Below are positions 1-8,227 of a stretch of 37,381 bases of DNA, one piece after another. Position 1 is the first letter of the stretch. The number at the start of each line of letters is the position of its first letter. Below the pieces are notes generated by a model. It had not been told where the DNA came from, did not search any database, and saw only the letters and a list, made by a program, of their open reading frames with translations. The translations under genes and the position numbers were made by a program. Location of the stretch: the NCBI GenBank assembly GCA_964460035.1, contig CAYWPG010000038.1:1-37381 (forward strand), given 5' to 3'. Source of the stretch: CAYWPG01 sp964460035 (lineage in GTDB: Bacteria > Pseudomonadota > Gammaproteobacteria > Nitrococcales > AK92).

Positions 1-52
1 TGGTGCCTACGTTCACGTGCGGCTTCGTACGCTCAAACTTTCCCTTGGACAC
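1..52 (-). CDS. tuf: Elongation factor Tu, N-terminal fragment (cut by window edge)
   Basis: Read on the minus strand, a GTG at 52-50 opens a frame whose first residues are (M)SKGKFERTKPHVNVGT, the hallmark N-terminus of bacterial EF-Tu, the GTPase that delivers aminoacyl-tRNA to the ribosome. Only 17 codons lie inside the window; the gene continues to the left. A GGGGAG motif lies about 8-9 nt before the GTG and supports this start. The gene follows tRNA-Tyr, tRNA-Gly and tRNA-Thr on the same strand, the well-known tRNA-tufB arrangement of proteobacteria, so it is probably expressed with those tRNAs. The N-terminal match is direct; that it is the tufB-type copy is inferred from context. Confidence 0.93.
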   Translation of the reverse strand, partial: MSKGKFERTKPHVNVGT

Positions 53-124
53 GGTAACTTCTCCCCGACTACCTTGTTTCCCGCCCGGATCGATACCCGA
101 GCCGACGCTGCGCCTAAAAGAATG

Positions 125-200
<76 letters not shown>

Positions 201-239
201 TGCGTTACAACCTTTTCGCACCTCGGGGTGCAACCATAT

Positions 240-313
<74 letters not shown>

Positions 314-633
314 GCAGTTCATGTGTTCGACTCACCCCACACCGGGGCGCTCACTACTTCGACGCCTAAAAGCCGGCATTCGTTCCACCGATGCCGCACC
401 CTCGCGCGCCGCTCCCCCTACCACACTCGCAGGAGAAGTACCCGCATCGGCCACCCACACAACAGGCGCACGACGCAAGAAGCCAACCCCGAAAGGGAAA
501 CGCGAATCCGCCGCCTCCCTCTCGCATCGGCGAGCAAACCCGGCACCAAGAGGCTTGCTTCGCCCTAGCGATACCCGGCGCCCAAACAGCGCCGATATCT
601 ATTCATACCGCATCCGACAGACACGGCAAGTCA
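314..633. other. Spacer between tRNA-Gly and tRNA-Tyr
   Basis: This 320-nt stretch has no convincing gene. The small open frames here are GC-rich shadows running through the tRNAs. On the minus strand a TTGCCG hexamer, a 16-nt spacer and TATGAA (about 624 down to 597) resemble a weak sigma-70 promoter that could feed tRNA-Gly and tRNA-Thr separately. The spacing is unusually long for a tRNA block that is normally tight. No repeat or insertion-sequence end was seen. Confidence 0.4.
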
Positions 634-718
634 TGGTGGAGGGGGGAGGATTCGAACCTCCGAAGGCGGAGCCAGCAGATTTACAGTCTGCCCCCTTTGA
701 CCGCTCGGGAACCCCTCC
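634..718 (-). tRNA. tRNA-Tyr (anticodon GTA)
   Basis: The minus strand gives an 85-nt type II tRNA starting GGAGGGGTTCCCGAGCGG and ending CCTCCACCA, with CCA encoded at 634-636. The long variable arm (GCTGGCTCCGCCTTC region) is typical of bacterial tRNA-Tyr. The anticodon loop CTGTAAA carries GTA. It is the first gene of the tRNA-tuf transcription unit, 11 nt or so after the predicted transcription start. Confidence 0.97.
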
Positions 719-735
719 GAGATGTGAAGCCGCGT

Positions 736-764
736 AGTGTCCACAATGAACGCGCTTCTGTCAA
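736..764 (-). promoter_or_regulatory. Sigma-70-type promoter of the tRNA-tuf unit
   Basis: On the minus strand a perfect -35 box TTGACA (764-759) is followed after 17 nt by GACACT (741-736), a weak -10 box with 3 of 6 consensus bases. A GC-rich stretch (acgcggc) lies just after it, as in stable-RNA promoters under stringent control. The predicted start falls about 10 nt before mature tRNA-Tyr. The -35 and spacing are strong, the -10 is poor. Confidence 0.55.
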
Positions 765-1039
765 CAGGCTACCGACGCTGCTTGCAGATCGGGGCAGGTC
801 GGTGCCGTTAGCGGCGGGGAGTATACCCAGTTGATAACGCTTTGGCGAGCCCCAAATTCGCTTCAAGTTGATATTGAAGATCCCATGTGCGCAACGCTGG
901 CCCATAGGGCGAGGTTGTGGCCGGGCAGCGCCCACCCTCCTGCGAGTTTCGCGACGCAAGCAACAGCACAGGCGCTGCGTAAATCCAGGCACCGGTAGAG
1001 CAAGGAACCGCCCCAGGAGCAATAGCTAGGGAGTTGGCT
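765..1039. other. Intergenic region between the tRNA block and galE
   Basis: About 275 nt without a supported gene separate the divergent tRNA promoter and galE. The galE promoter should lie here, but I see no good -35/-10 pair on the plus strand. The overlapping minus-strand frames have no recognisable motif and no ribosome binding site. An AGGGAG at 1028-1033 is the galE ribosome binding site. Confidence 0.3.
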
Positions 1040-2068
1040 GTGGGAAGCAGGACGATTCTGGTCACCGGCGGCGCCGGCTACATAGGCAGTCACGTAGTCA
1101 AGCAGTTGCGACGCCGCGGCGAGAGCGTCGTGGTGCTCGATAACCTCTCCACCGGCTTTGCCGCGAGTGTTATAGACGCACCGTTGGTCGTGGGCGACAC
1201 CGGCGATGGCGAACTGCTGCGTCGCGTGCTCACGGAGTACGATGTGGACACGATAATGCACTTCGCCGCCCACACCGTCGTTCCCGAGTCAGTCGCGAAC
1301 CCTCTGAAGTACTATCGCAACAACACCAGCAACACTCGCAAGCTTCTCGAGTGCGCCACCGAGGCAGGAGTCGCGCACTTCATTTTCTCGTCGACCGCAG
1401 CGGTGTACGGCATGCCGGCCAGCGGCGTCGCGGACGAAGACACCCCCACGCAGCCGATCAACCCGTATGGGACCTCAAAGCTGATGACGGAGTGGATGCT
1501 GCGCGATCTTAGCCGCGCCTCCTCGATGAGGCATGCGATTCTGCGCTACTTCAACGTGGCAGGCGCAGACCCTGAGGGGGAGATCGGGCAGTGTACGCAG
1601 CACGCGACGCTGTTGATCAAGGTCGCCTGTGAAGCGGCCGTAGGATTGCGCCCGCAGGTAGCGATCTTCGGCACCGACTACCCGACCCCGGACGGTACCG
1701 GAGTGCGCGACTACATCCATGTAGAAGACCTCGCCGCCGCTCACCTGGATGCTCTGGAGTACTTGCGCGCGGGCGGGGCCTCGATCACGCTCAACTGTGG
1801 CTACGGCCATGGTTACAGCGTGCGCCAGGTGCTCGACATGGTGGAACGAGTCAGCGGCCGCCCGCTTCCGATCCGCGAGGAACCGCGCCGCCCAGGCGAT
1901 CCGCCTTCACTGATAGCCAACGCCCAGCGCATCCGGCAGCTGCTCGGATGGCGGCCGCGCTACGATGACCTGGAGATCATTGTCCACACGGCTCTGGCCT
2001 GGGAGCGCCACCTGCTGAGCCAGCAGTCCGCAGCGGCTTCTCAGTCCACCGCTGCGGGCGGCCATTAG
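1040..2068 (+). CDS. galE: UDP-glucose 4-epimerase
   Basis: This 342-residue protein belongs to the extended short-chain dehydrogenase family and interconverts UDP-glucose and UDP-galactose (or the N-acetyl forms) with bound NAD. The Rossmann motif TGGAGYIG is at residues 9-16, the catalytic SST at about 117-119 and the YxxxK pair at Y143/K147 (YGTSK). Length is normal for GalE. An in-frame TTG six bases upstream (1034) abuts AGGGAG with no spacing, whereas the GTG at 1040 sits 6 nt after it, so 1040 is chosen. It stands alone on the plus strand and converges on wecB. It probably supplies UDP-galactose-type precursors to the EPS locus. Whether it acts on acetylated substrates cannot be told from sequence alone. 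Confidence 0.93.
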   Translation: MGSRTILVTGGAGYIGSHVVKQLRRRGESVVVLDNLSTGFAASVIDAPLVVGDTGDGELLRRVLTEYDVDTIMHFAAHTVVPESVANPLKYYRNNTSNTRKLLECATEAGVAHFIFSSTAAVYGMPASGVADEDTPTQPINPYGTSKLMTEWMLRDLSRASSMRHAILRYFNVAGADPEGEIGQCTQHATLLIKVACEAAVGLRPQVAIFGTDYPTPDGTGVRDYIHVEDLAAAHLDALEYLRAGGASITLNCGYGHGYSVRQVLDMVERVSGRPLPIREEPRRPGDPPSLIANAQRIRQLLGWRPRYDDLEIIVHTALAWERHLLSQQSAAASQSTAAGGH

Positions 2069-2078
2069 CCGCCCCTTT
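2056..2078 (+). terminator. Possible weak terminator of galE
   Basis: A 7-bp stem GGGCGGC / GCCGCCC (2056-2062 with 2068-2074) with loop CATTA straddles the galE stop codon and is followed by CTTTC. The stem is GC-rich but the T tract is short, so termination may be weak. Confidence 0.35.
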
Positions 2079-2108
2079 CGGCGCCAGGCGCGGCGCCGGC
2101 ATTCGGAC

Positions 2109-3311
2109 TTACTGGGCTGGGCTTTGCGTACGCGCAAGGCCCAGCGCCGCGGCCTTGCCATCGCCGTCATTTGCGACAGCCCCTGACAGGCCTGCCCAAG
2201 CGACGATAACCTCAACGATCCGTCGGGCGGCGTGCCCGTCCCACAGTGGCGGGATTGGCGTCGGCTTGCCCCTGTGCTGCAACGCGTTCGCGAACTCGCG
2301 CAGGATATCGTCGCGGCGGTTTCCCACCAGGCGGTTGGTGCCTTGCTGCAGCGTAATCGGACGCTCGGTGTTCGGCCGTATCGTAAGGCAGGGAACGCCC
2401 AGGATGGTGGTCTCTTCCTGAATGCCACCGCTATCGGTCAGAACGATCGCGGCATTGGCCATGAGATTGACGAAATCCAGGTAACCCAATGGTTCGAGCA
2501 AGCGTATGCCATTGGCCGGGCTCATAAGCTCCTCTAGCCGAAACTCGGCGAAACGCGCCCGCGAACGGGGATGCACGGGGAAAATCACCGGCATCTGCCG
2601 TCCGATGCCCACCAGCGCCTCGGCGATGCCCCTGAAAACGCGGCGGTCATCCACATTCCCTGGCCGGTGCAAGGTCACTAGCGCATAGGGACGCGGCACC
2701 GCCGCCTCCATCAGCTCCAGCTCTTGCAGCGTCGGGCGCGCCAAAGCCTTGGCGCGGTGCTTGAGCAAGCTGTCGATCATTACGTTGCCGACGCGAAAAA
2801 TCCTCTCCTGCGGCACGCCTTCCTGGCGCAGACACTCGTCGGCGATGGCATCGGTGGTGAACAGCAAATCGGCGATGGCATCGGTGGCAAGGCGGTTGAT
2901 TTCCTCGGGCATGCTGCGGTCATAGCTGCGCAGGCCCGCTTCGACGTGGGCCACGGCAATCCCGAGCTTTTTCGCGTCCAGCGCACAAGCCAGCGTGGAA
3001 TTCACATCGCCGACTACCAGCACCAAATCCGGCCGCTGGACCATCAGCACCTTCTCGAAAGCTTCCATGATCCGCCCGGTCTGCTGCCCGTGGGGGCCCG
3101 AGCCAATGCTCAGGTTGATGTCCGGACGCGGCATGCCCAGCTCGTCGAAGAACAGCGCCGACATTTGGCGGTCGTAGTGCTGTCCGGTATGCACCAGCAC
3201 CTGTTCCAGCGGCACGCCCTCATGCTGACGGCGGAACGTTTCGAAGGCTTCCATGATCGGCGCGACCTTCATGAAGTTCGGTCGCGCGCCCACCACGTGC
3301 AGTACTTTCAT
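2109..3311 (-). CDS. wecB: UDP-N-acetylglucosamine 2-epimerase (non-hydrolysing)
   Basis: This 400-residue cytosolic enzyme interconverts UDP-GlcNAc and UDP-ManNAc, a precursor for ManNAc or ManNAcA sugars in surface polysaccharides. The N-terminus MKVLHVVGARPNFMK is the family signature, followed by HTGQHYD, GDVNSTLA, HVEAGLRS and the C-terminal TDSGGIQEE and RPNTERP motifs. The GT-B-like fold and length match WecB. The ATG at 3311 is preferred over the GTG at 3314 because AAGGAGG lies 7-8 nt before it. It is the last gene of a trio with the aminotransferase (12-nt gap) and the GT2. No UDP-ManNAc dehydrogenase (WecC) is in the window, so the sugar is either ManNAc or is oxidised elsewhere. 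The 3' end encodes a long hairpin (2116-2145). Confidence 0.94.
   Translation of the reverse strand: MKVLHVVGARPNFMKVAPIMEAFETFRRQHEGVPLEQVLVHTGQHYDRQMSALFFDELGMPRPDINLSIGSGPHGQQTGRIMEAFEKVLMVQRPDLVLVVGDVNSTLACALDAKKLGIAVAHVEAGLRSYDRSMPEEINRLATDAIADLLFTTDAIADECLRQEGVPQERIFRVGNVMIDSLLKHRAKALARPTLQELELMEAAVPRPYALVTLHRPGNVDDRRVFRGIAEALVGIGRQMPVIFPVHPRSRARFAEFRLEELMSPANGIRLLEPLGYLDFVNLMANAAIVLTDSGGIQEETTILGVPCLTIRPNTERPITLQQGTNRLVGNRRDDILREFANALQHRGKPTPIPPLWDGHAARRIVEVIVAWAGLSGAVANDGDGKAAALGLARTQSPAQ
2116..2145. terminator. 13-bp hairpin inside the 3' end of wecB, between convergent genes
   Basis: GCTGGGC TTTGCG (2116-2128) pairs with CGCAAG GCCCAGC (2133-2145) around a TACG loop, with one T-G wobble. 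No U tract follows on either strand, so it is not a textbook intrinsic terminator. It could block convergent read-through or protect the wecB mRNA 3' end. The structure is seen directly; its role is inferred. Confidence 0.45.
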
Positions 3312-3323
3312 CACGTTCCCTCC

Positions 3324-4493
3324 TTAGGATAGCGACGCGGCGTGCATCGCGCCCCATTTCGGGCACGGCAGCTCGCACAGAATGCGTTTAGCCCGCAACA
3401 CGTCGCGCCGGCGCACGCCGCTGTGTGTGGGCAGGGTCAGGATCCGGGCGGCGAACGCGTCCGCATTCGGATACTCGCCACAGCGGTGCAGGTGCGCGGC
3501 CACGCCGGCGATATGCTTCAGGCTCACGGGATACATCCGGCTAGGGCCCAAGCCGGCGTCGCTCAGTCTCCGCAGCGCCGTCTCGCGAAGCTCGCGGCTT
3601 GGCAGCAGCAACGGATAGCGCAACAACCGTGGCCGCCCGCCGCACAGCGCCGGCAAATCTTCCCAATGGGCGGCTCGCGCCGCGAAGGCCTCGGCGAGCC
3701 AGTGCTGGGCCTCGTTCGGACGCCGCTGATAACTGCTCAGGTTCGCCGGCAGCAGCGCGCGGCGTGCGGCATCCATCCCAGCCAAGTCCCGCAATGGCCG
3801 GAAGCGAGTCGCCCCCAGCGCCAGCCCGGGAAGCCGCTGCGGCAGCCAGTAACAGGAGGGCCGGCGCAGGCTGTTGTAGAGCCAAGCCTTTAGAAGCACC
3901 GACACCCTGCTTTCGGCCGCGCCAGCCGGCTGGGGCAGCGCTTCGAGCAGATCGTCCCGTGCAACTAGCACAGCGCCCCCGCCGAGCAAGCTCACCGGCT
4001 TGCCTCGTCCGAAACTGAGCACCACCGCATCGCCGCGGCAATCGCGCGGGCCCGCAGGCAGCGCCTGCGCGCTATCCTCGATCAGCAATGCCCCCGCAGC
4101 CCGCGTCAGTTGCCGCAGCTCGGTCATGCGCTCGCGAATGCCAAACAGATGCACCGCGATTACGGCCACAGTACGTTCGCTGAGCGTCGCTTGCAGCCCT
4201 CTCAGGCTCAGCCACGGACGCTGCGCTTCCAGATCGACCAGAACGGGGCGGGCCCCGGCGTAGACAACCGCGCTGACCAGATCGGGGCAGGCATAGGCCG
4301 GCAGCAACACCTCGGGCACTGCTTTGACCCCTCGCACCCTGATCGCGGCCATGATGGCGGCCGCCAGGCTCGCGGTCCCAGAGCCGTAGTAGCGGACGAG
4401 CCAAGGGGCCATCAGCTCATCCAATGTGGGCGCCGGCGCACGCTGTAGCCGGATCGGATCTCCCGCTGGCGGCAATGCGTACAAGCTCGGCAT
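3324..4493 (-). CDS. DegT/DnrJ/EryC1-type PLP-dependent sugar aminotransferase
   Basis: This 389-residue protein resembles the DegT/DnrJ/EryC1/StrS family, which transfers an amino group onto keto-sugar nucleotides. Visible family features are the early YYGSGTASL segment, the LLPAYACPDLV and VLVDLE stretches, IAVHLFG, the PLP-contacting IEDSAQALPA (family IEDaAqa) and the candidate Schiff-base lysine in SFGRGKPVSLLGGGA. The C-terminal half is divergent, with PSRMYPVSLKHI and TLPTHSGV as in other family members. The ATG at 4493 overlaps the stop of the upstream GT2 as TGATG, so the two are probably translationally coupled. The SFGRGK variant recurs, to my knowledge, in EPS-associated members; the exact substrate is unknown. 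Confidence 0.8.
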   Translation of the reverse strand: MPSLYALPPAGDPIRLQRAPAPTLDELMAPWLVRYYGSGTASLAAAIMAAIRVRGVKAVPEVLLPAYACPDLVSAVVYAGARPVLVDLEAQRPWLSLRGLQATLSERTVAVIAVHLFGIRERMTELRQLTRAAGALLIEDSAQALPAGPRDCRGDAVVLSFGRGKPVSLLGGGAVLVARDDLLEALPQPAGAAESRVSVLLKAWLYNSLRRPSCYWLPQRLPGLALGATRFRPLRDLAGMDAARRALLPANLSSYQRRPNEAQHWLAEAFAARAAHWEDLPALCGGRPRLLRYPLLLPSRELRETALRRLSDAGLGPSRMYPVSLKHIAGVAAHLHRCGEYPNADAFAARILTLPTHSGVRRRDVLRAKRILCELPCPKWGAMHAASLS

Positions 4494-5623
4494 CAGCGCC
4501 TCGAAGGCTGCCAGACGGTAACCCGCCGGCCGAGTAGGAATGCGACCGTTGCATGGGCGATCGCCAAGTTGGCTTGGGCAAAGAAGAACGGGATTTTCAC
4601 CAAGGCGCTATTGCGCAACCGAGCGGATAGCCAGCCCGCCAACACCAGAGCGTAGAAGGCCAGCTGGGCGCCCAGGGCGCAGGCATAGAGCCAATGGGTC
4701 GGGGCCAGCGCCAGCGAGGATAGGAACACCAGCAACAGAAACCACGGCACCAACCAGCGCATGACCTTGTGGCTCCAGACCTGGACACTGAACAGGCCAT
4801 AGCGGAACGGGTTCAAGACATCCGGCTGCCGTGCCAGCGCCGTTATGCCGCGAATTACCGTTCGCAGCTTACGCTGATACTCCCGGTTCTCTTCCTTGAT
4901 GGCCGGGTAGTAGCCCAGCAGCTCGGGATCGCTGATGGCGATGTAGTCCTTGCGCACGCAATTGAGGGCCGTATTGAAATCGCTGGGAGAATGCTCGTCC
5001 CAGGGCTGGCAGACTTCGCGCCGCGCCGCGAAGAACGAGCCGCTCAGGCCGACCAGGGTGTTTACGTCCGACTCCAGGCGCCGCAGCCACATCTCGTAGC
5101 GTACGTACAATCCTTCGCCTAGCACCTCGCCTTCGCTGGTCACGAAGCGATCTTCGCTGGACACGGCCCCTACCTCCGGATCACTGAAGTCGTCGACGAT
5201 GCGCCTCAGACTCCCCGGCGTTATCCGCGTCCCCACATCGGAGAAGACAATGATCTCGCCCTTGGCCGCGGCGATCGCGAGCGCCTGAGCATGCTCCTTC
5301 CCTTCGCGTGTTGGCGATCGCACCAAACGTACGCTGCGATCCGCATATTCGCGTACGACATCGTCCGTACCATCGTCCGAAGCATCGGAGGCGACGATGA
5401 TCTCCAGCCGCTCGCGGGGGTAGCGCAGCTCCAAGCTGTTCTCCAGCTTCCAGCGGATGCGATCGGCCGCATTGTGCACGGTTATTACCAGCGACAGCAT
5501 GGGCGGCTGTGCCACGGCTCTAGGCGATAACCGGCCACGCCCTGGCAGCGCAAGCAGCAACAACGGGTAAAGAAAGTAGCTGTAGAGCGCCCCTATCAGG
5601 GATAACCAGAACAGTGTCTGCAT
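4493..5623 (-). CDS. Family 2 glycosyltransferase with membrane segments
   Basis: This 376-residue protein has an N-terminal membrane helix (QTLFWLSLIGALYSYFLYPL), a GT-A domain and about three C-terminal hydrophobic segments. GT2 features are LSLVITVHNAADRI, IIVASDASDDGTDDVV, an FSDVGTRI motif in the DXD position and the QPWDE acceptor-site motif near LSGSFFAARREV. It likely extends the lipid-linked repeat unit or works processively at the inner membrane. The frame stays open upstream to 5842, but that extension has no family-like sequence; the ATG at 5623 precedes the membrane helix and has AAGGA about 10 nt upstream. It is the first gene of the trio with the aminotransferase and wecB. The sugar specificity cannot be read from sequence. 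Confidence 0.85.
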   Translation of the reverse strand: MQTLFWLSLIGALYSYFLYPLLLLALPGRGRLSPRAVAQPPMLSLVITVHNAADRIRWKLENSLELRYPRERLEIIVASDASDDGTDDVVREYADRSVRLVRSPTREGKEHAQALAIAAAKGEIIVFSDVGTRITPGSLRRIVDDFSDPEVGAVSSEDRFVTSEGEVLGEGLYVRYEMWLRRLESDVNTLVGLSGSFFAARREVCQPWDEHSPSDFNTALNCVRKDYIAISDPELLGYYPAIKEENREYQRKLRTVIRGITALARQPDVLNPFRYGLFSVQVWSHKVMRWLVPWFLLLVFLSSLALAPTHWLYACALGAQLAFYALVLAGWLSARLRNSALVKIPFFFAQANLAIAHATVAFLLGRRVTVWQPSRR

Positions 5624-6257
5624 GATCTCTTGTCCTTCAGGAAGCGCTCGCGAACCTCCCGCCCGACGATGCGCGTTATCACTCTTGGAACAAGAAGCGG
5701 CACACAACCGGCAGGGACCGCCGAACGGACCGGGCGCAGCAGCCGAGCCGCCGCAGAGCCGTCTCGACTCGCGGCATGCAGCACTACGCCACACCCCGGG
5801 AGCTCTTACGGTTCGGCTACGGCCTCCCGGCGCAGCACGCACGCTCCTTCGCGAGCATCGCTGTCGCCCGCAACGGCACCGCGTCCACCGCGGAGCACCG
5901 TTGCGAATCGGATACGACTTAGTCGTGAGCGTGTGCCCTCAAGTAGAGGGGCATCTTTTGGCGTTTACGTAGATTGCGGCAGCTGCAGCAAAAACAAGTT
6001 CTACATCCGTCCCTTGCAGGCTTGTTTATCAAGAACCGCGCACCCACCTCCTGAACCGTACATCGAATCGTTCGGTGGGGTGTTTTGCGCGCCTCCGCAA
6101 GCCGCCATCCGCCGGCGTGGCACAGACCGGGCAGCGGAAGCAAAGGCGCGCATACTGCCCCGTCATCTATCCGCGGTTTAGAAAACAAAAGATCACGTGC
6201 TCGTCGGCTGGCAAAGTCGCATGTAGCGGGCCGAGGCCAATACCATCGCGAGGGCCC
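5624..6257. other. Divergent intergenic region with putative regulatory sites
   Basis: These 634 nt separate the minus-strand GT2 operon from the plus-strand GT4 operon and should hold both promoters. No open frame here looks like a real protein. The part at about 5930-6100 is more AT-rich than its surroundings. An odd palindrome ACGACT-T-AGTCGT lies at 5914-5926, and a sigma-54-like site lies at 6118-6133. No tRNA, repeat array or insertion-sequence end was found. Confidence 0.45.
6118..6133 (+). promoter_or_regulatory. Candidate sigma-54 (-24/-12) promoter before the GT4 operon
   Basis: TGGCACAGACCGGGCA has the full -24 element TGGCAC and a GC dinucleotide at exact -12 spacing (10 nt between GG and GC), but the TT before the GC is replaced by GG. 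It lies about 125 nt before the GT4 start and points toward it. Sigma-54 control is known for XrtA/PEP-CTERM systems (PrsK/PrsR), which makes the site plausible but unproven. Confidence 0.3.
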
Positions 6258-7364
6258 ATGAGAATCGCGCAATTCATCGACACCGATAGTCACGGCGGGG
6301 CCGAGCGTGTGCTCATCGACCTGTGCCGTTATCTGCGCGAACTCGGTCACGACCTGGTGGCACTCCATTTCGGCAGCGACTACCTGCACCGGCAGTGCCG
6401 CCGCTTCGGACTACGCGAGGTCATCGTGCCGGGCTATGCCAGCTACAAGCGCATGGCGGAACTGCCCCGCTTTGGCTGGATCTTTCAGCGCTTCTTGCGC
6501 GACGAAGGGATAGAGGTCCTGCACTCGCACCTCCTTGGGCCTATCGTCGGCGGCGCGGCAGCCGCGCGGCTGGCGGGCATCGCCCATGTGGGCACCCTGC
6601 ACGATATCTACAGCGTGACCGAGAAGCCGCAGCGCGTGCGGCTAGTGCAATTGGCCGCGCTGCTCGGTACGCAGCTGATCGCTGTATCGCGGCGGGTGGA
6701 AGCCTTCTACAGGAAGCGCGCGCGCCTGCGCTCTCTCAAGACCATCTACAACGGGGTATGCCTGCCCCGGCCCAATATCGATAGGCCGGATATTCGCCGG
6801 GCTCTGGACATAGGCGAGCAGGAACTGGTGCTGCTCTGCGTTGGACGGCTGGTCGAACTCAAGCGCCACGATGTTCTGCTGACAGCCTTCGCCGCGCTGG
6901 CTACCGAGTTTCCCGTGCGGCTCGTGCTGGCTGGCGACGGGCCGCAGCGCCAGCGGCTGGAGCAGCTCGCCGCAATGCTGAACGTGCGGCAGAAGACCTT
7001 GTTTCTCGGCAGCCGCGACGATGTGCCAAGCCTGCTCGCCGCAGCCGACATCTTCGTCCTGAGCTCTGACTCGGAAGGGCTATCGTGCAGCATTCTCGAA
7101 GCGATGGCCGCCGGGCTGCCGGTAGCGGTTACCGATGTCGGGGGCAATGCCGAGCTGGTAACCCACGGCGAGAACGGCTTCCTCATTCCGCCCGGCGATA
7201 GCGCACGCCTGACGCAACATCTGCGCGCGCTGCTCAGCGACGCCCAACTGCGCCAGCGCCTGGGTCGCGCATCGCAACGGCGCGCGCAATCGGAATTTTC
7301 GATGACAGCCAGCCTGCAGCAATACCTCGAACTCTATCGACACAAAGCGGGGGTCGTGACATGA
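6258..7364 (+). CDS. GT4-family glycosyltransferase
   Basis: This 368-residue GT-B enzyme probably transfers a sugar from a nucleotide donor to the lipid-linked EPS repeat at the inner face of the membrane. The N-terminal acceptor domain begins MRIAQFIDTDSHGGAERV with the glycine-rich loop typical of GT4, then HSHLLGPIVGG. The donor domain has LLCVGRLVELKRHD, LAGDGPQR, FLGSRDDV and the EX7E-type motif DSEGLSCSILEAMAAGLP. The frame extends upstream to 6075, but the ATG at 6258 matches the conserved family start. It begins a three-gene plus-strand unit and overlaps the next gene as ATGA. The sugar specificity is unknown. Confidence 0.9.
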   Translation: MRIAQFIDTDSHGGAERVLIDLCRYLRELGHDLVALHFGSDYLHRQCRRFGLREVIVPGYASYKRMAELPRFGWIFQRFLRDEGIEVLHSHLLGPIVGGAAAARLAGIAHVGTLHDIYSVTEKPQRVRLVQLAALLGTQLIAVSRRVEAFYRKRARLRSLKTIYNGVCLPRPNIDRPDIRRALDIGEQELVLLCVGRLVELKRHDVLLTAFAALATEFPVRLVLAGDGPQRQRLEQLAAMLNVRQKTLFLGSRDDVPSLLAAADIFVLSSDSEGLSCSILEAMAAGLPVAVTDVGGNAELVTHGENGFLIPPGDSARLTQHLRALLSDAQLRQRLGRASQRRAQSEFSMTASLQQYLELYRHKAGVVT

Positions 7365-8227
7365 CACAAGTAAATGATCCTGCCACGGCGGCAAGCGGTC
7401 TCATGCGAGCTCACGACGAGGTAACGCCTGCCGACTCCCCCATCCGCAAGGAGTGGCTATGCACCAATAGGCATCGGCTGCAGCTCTCGCCCCGTCTGGC
7501 CCGGCTCGCGCATGGGCTATCAGAAGCGCTGGGCAAGCTGCTGGGCTCGCGCATGGCCAAGTCCACCTGGGTACGTTACACCGTCTGCCTGGACCAGTAC
7601 TACACGACCATCGCTACGGTGCCGCCGCCACCGGAGGATGTAAAGCTGGAGCGCATCGACGAGGCCATCATGGCCGAGCTGCGAGCGCATCCACTGCGAG
7701 AGCGCAATCAGCTCAAATCGGCCTTTCAGTTCTGGCAGCATGGCCTGCGCAACGCCTTTATCTGGCGCGAAGACGGCCAGCCCTTGTGCTTTCTGTGGCT
7801 GTTCCTCCCCCAGCACAACGAGTTGCTGCGCCGTCTGCCGGGCTGGTCCGGCATGTATCCGCCGCTCTCGCCCGGCTGGGGCCAGTTCGAGAATACTTTC
7901 ACCTTCCCCCGAGGGCTACGGCGCGCTGGCGGCGCCGCCACTGACTTCGCGCAGGCGGTAATGTACGACGCCAGGGAACGACGTCTCTGCGGGCTGATCA
8001 CCCACATCCACCACGACAACCTGATGGCGCGCCGCTGGGCTCAGCGAACCGGCTGCCAAGCCTATGGAACCATCACCCGCTACCACATCGACCTGCCGCT
8101 GCTACGCTCGTTCCCTTGGTATATCCATCGCCTGGGCGAGGTACCGCCAATAACGTCGTTGCGCGAGCGCGCAGGCCGGCAAGGCTTGCCGAAGAACACC
8201 CTCAACACCCAAGACGGGCAGCCATGA
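7361..8227 (+). CDS. GNAT-like N-acyltransferase, uncharacterised
   Basis: I do not recognise this 288-residue protein beyond a probable GNAT fold. The first half is unlike anything I can name. The second half has the pattern NTFTFPRGLRRAGGAATDF followed about 25 residues later by HHDNLMARRWAQRTG, which fits GNAT motif A (beta-strand then pyrophosphate-binding turn) and the downstream N-x-x-A-x-x-x-x-x-x-x-x-G helix. Such enzymes in EPS loci usually acylate an amino sugar. It is placed between two glycosyltransferases with ATGA overlaps on both sides, so the three are almost certainly made together and act in one pathway. The CoA-binding turn is imperfect, so activity is uncertain. Confidence 0.6.
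   Translation: MTQVNDPATAASGLMRAHDEVTPADSPIRKEWLCTNRHRLQLSPRLARLAHGLSEALGKLLGSRMAKSTWVRYTVCLDQYYTTIATVPPPPEDVKLERIDEAIMAELRAHPLRERNQLKSAFQFWQHGLRNAFIWREDGQPLCFLWLFLPQHNELLRRLPGWSGMYPPLSPGWGQFENTFTFPRGLRRAGGAATDFAQAVMYDARERRLCGLITHIHHDNLMARRWAQRTGCQAYGTITRYHIDLPLLRSFPWYIHRLGEVPPITSLRERAGRQGLPKNTLNTQDGQP

Noticed and set aside
5624..5842. N-terminal extension of the GT2 frame
   Set aside because: Cysteine- and arginine-rich sequence unlike the family; the ATG at 5623 precedes the membrane helix.
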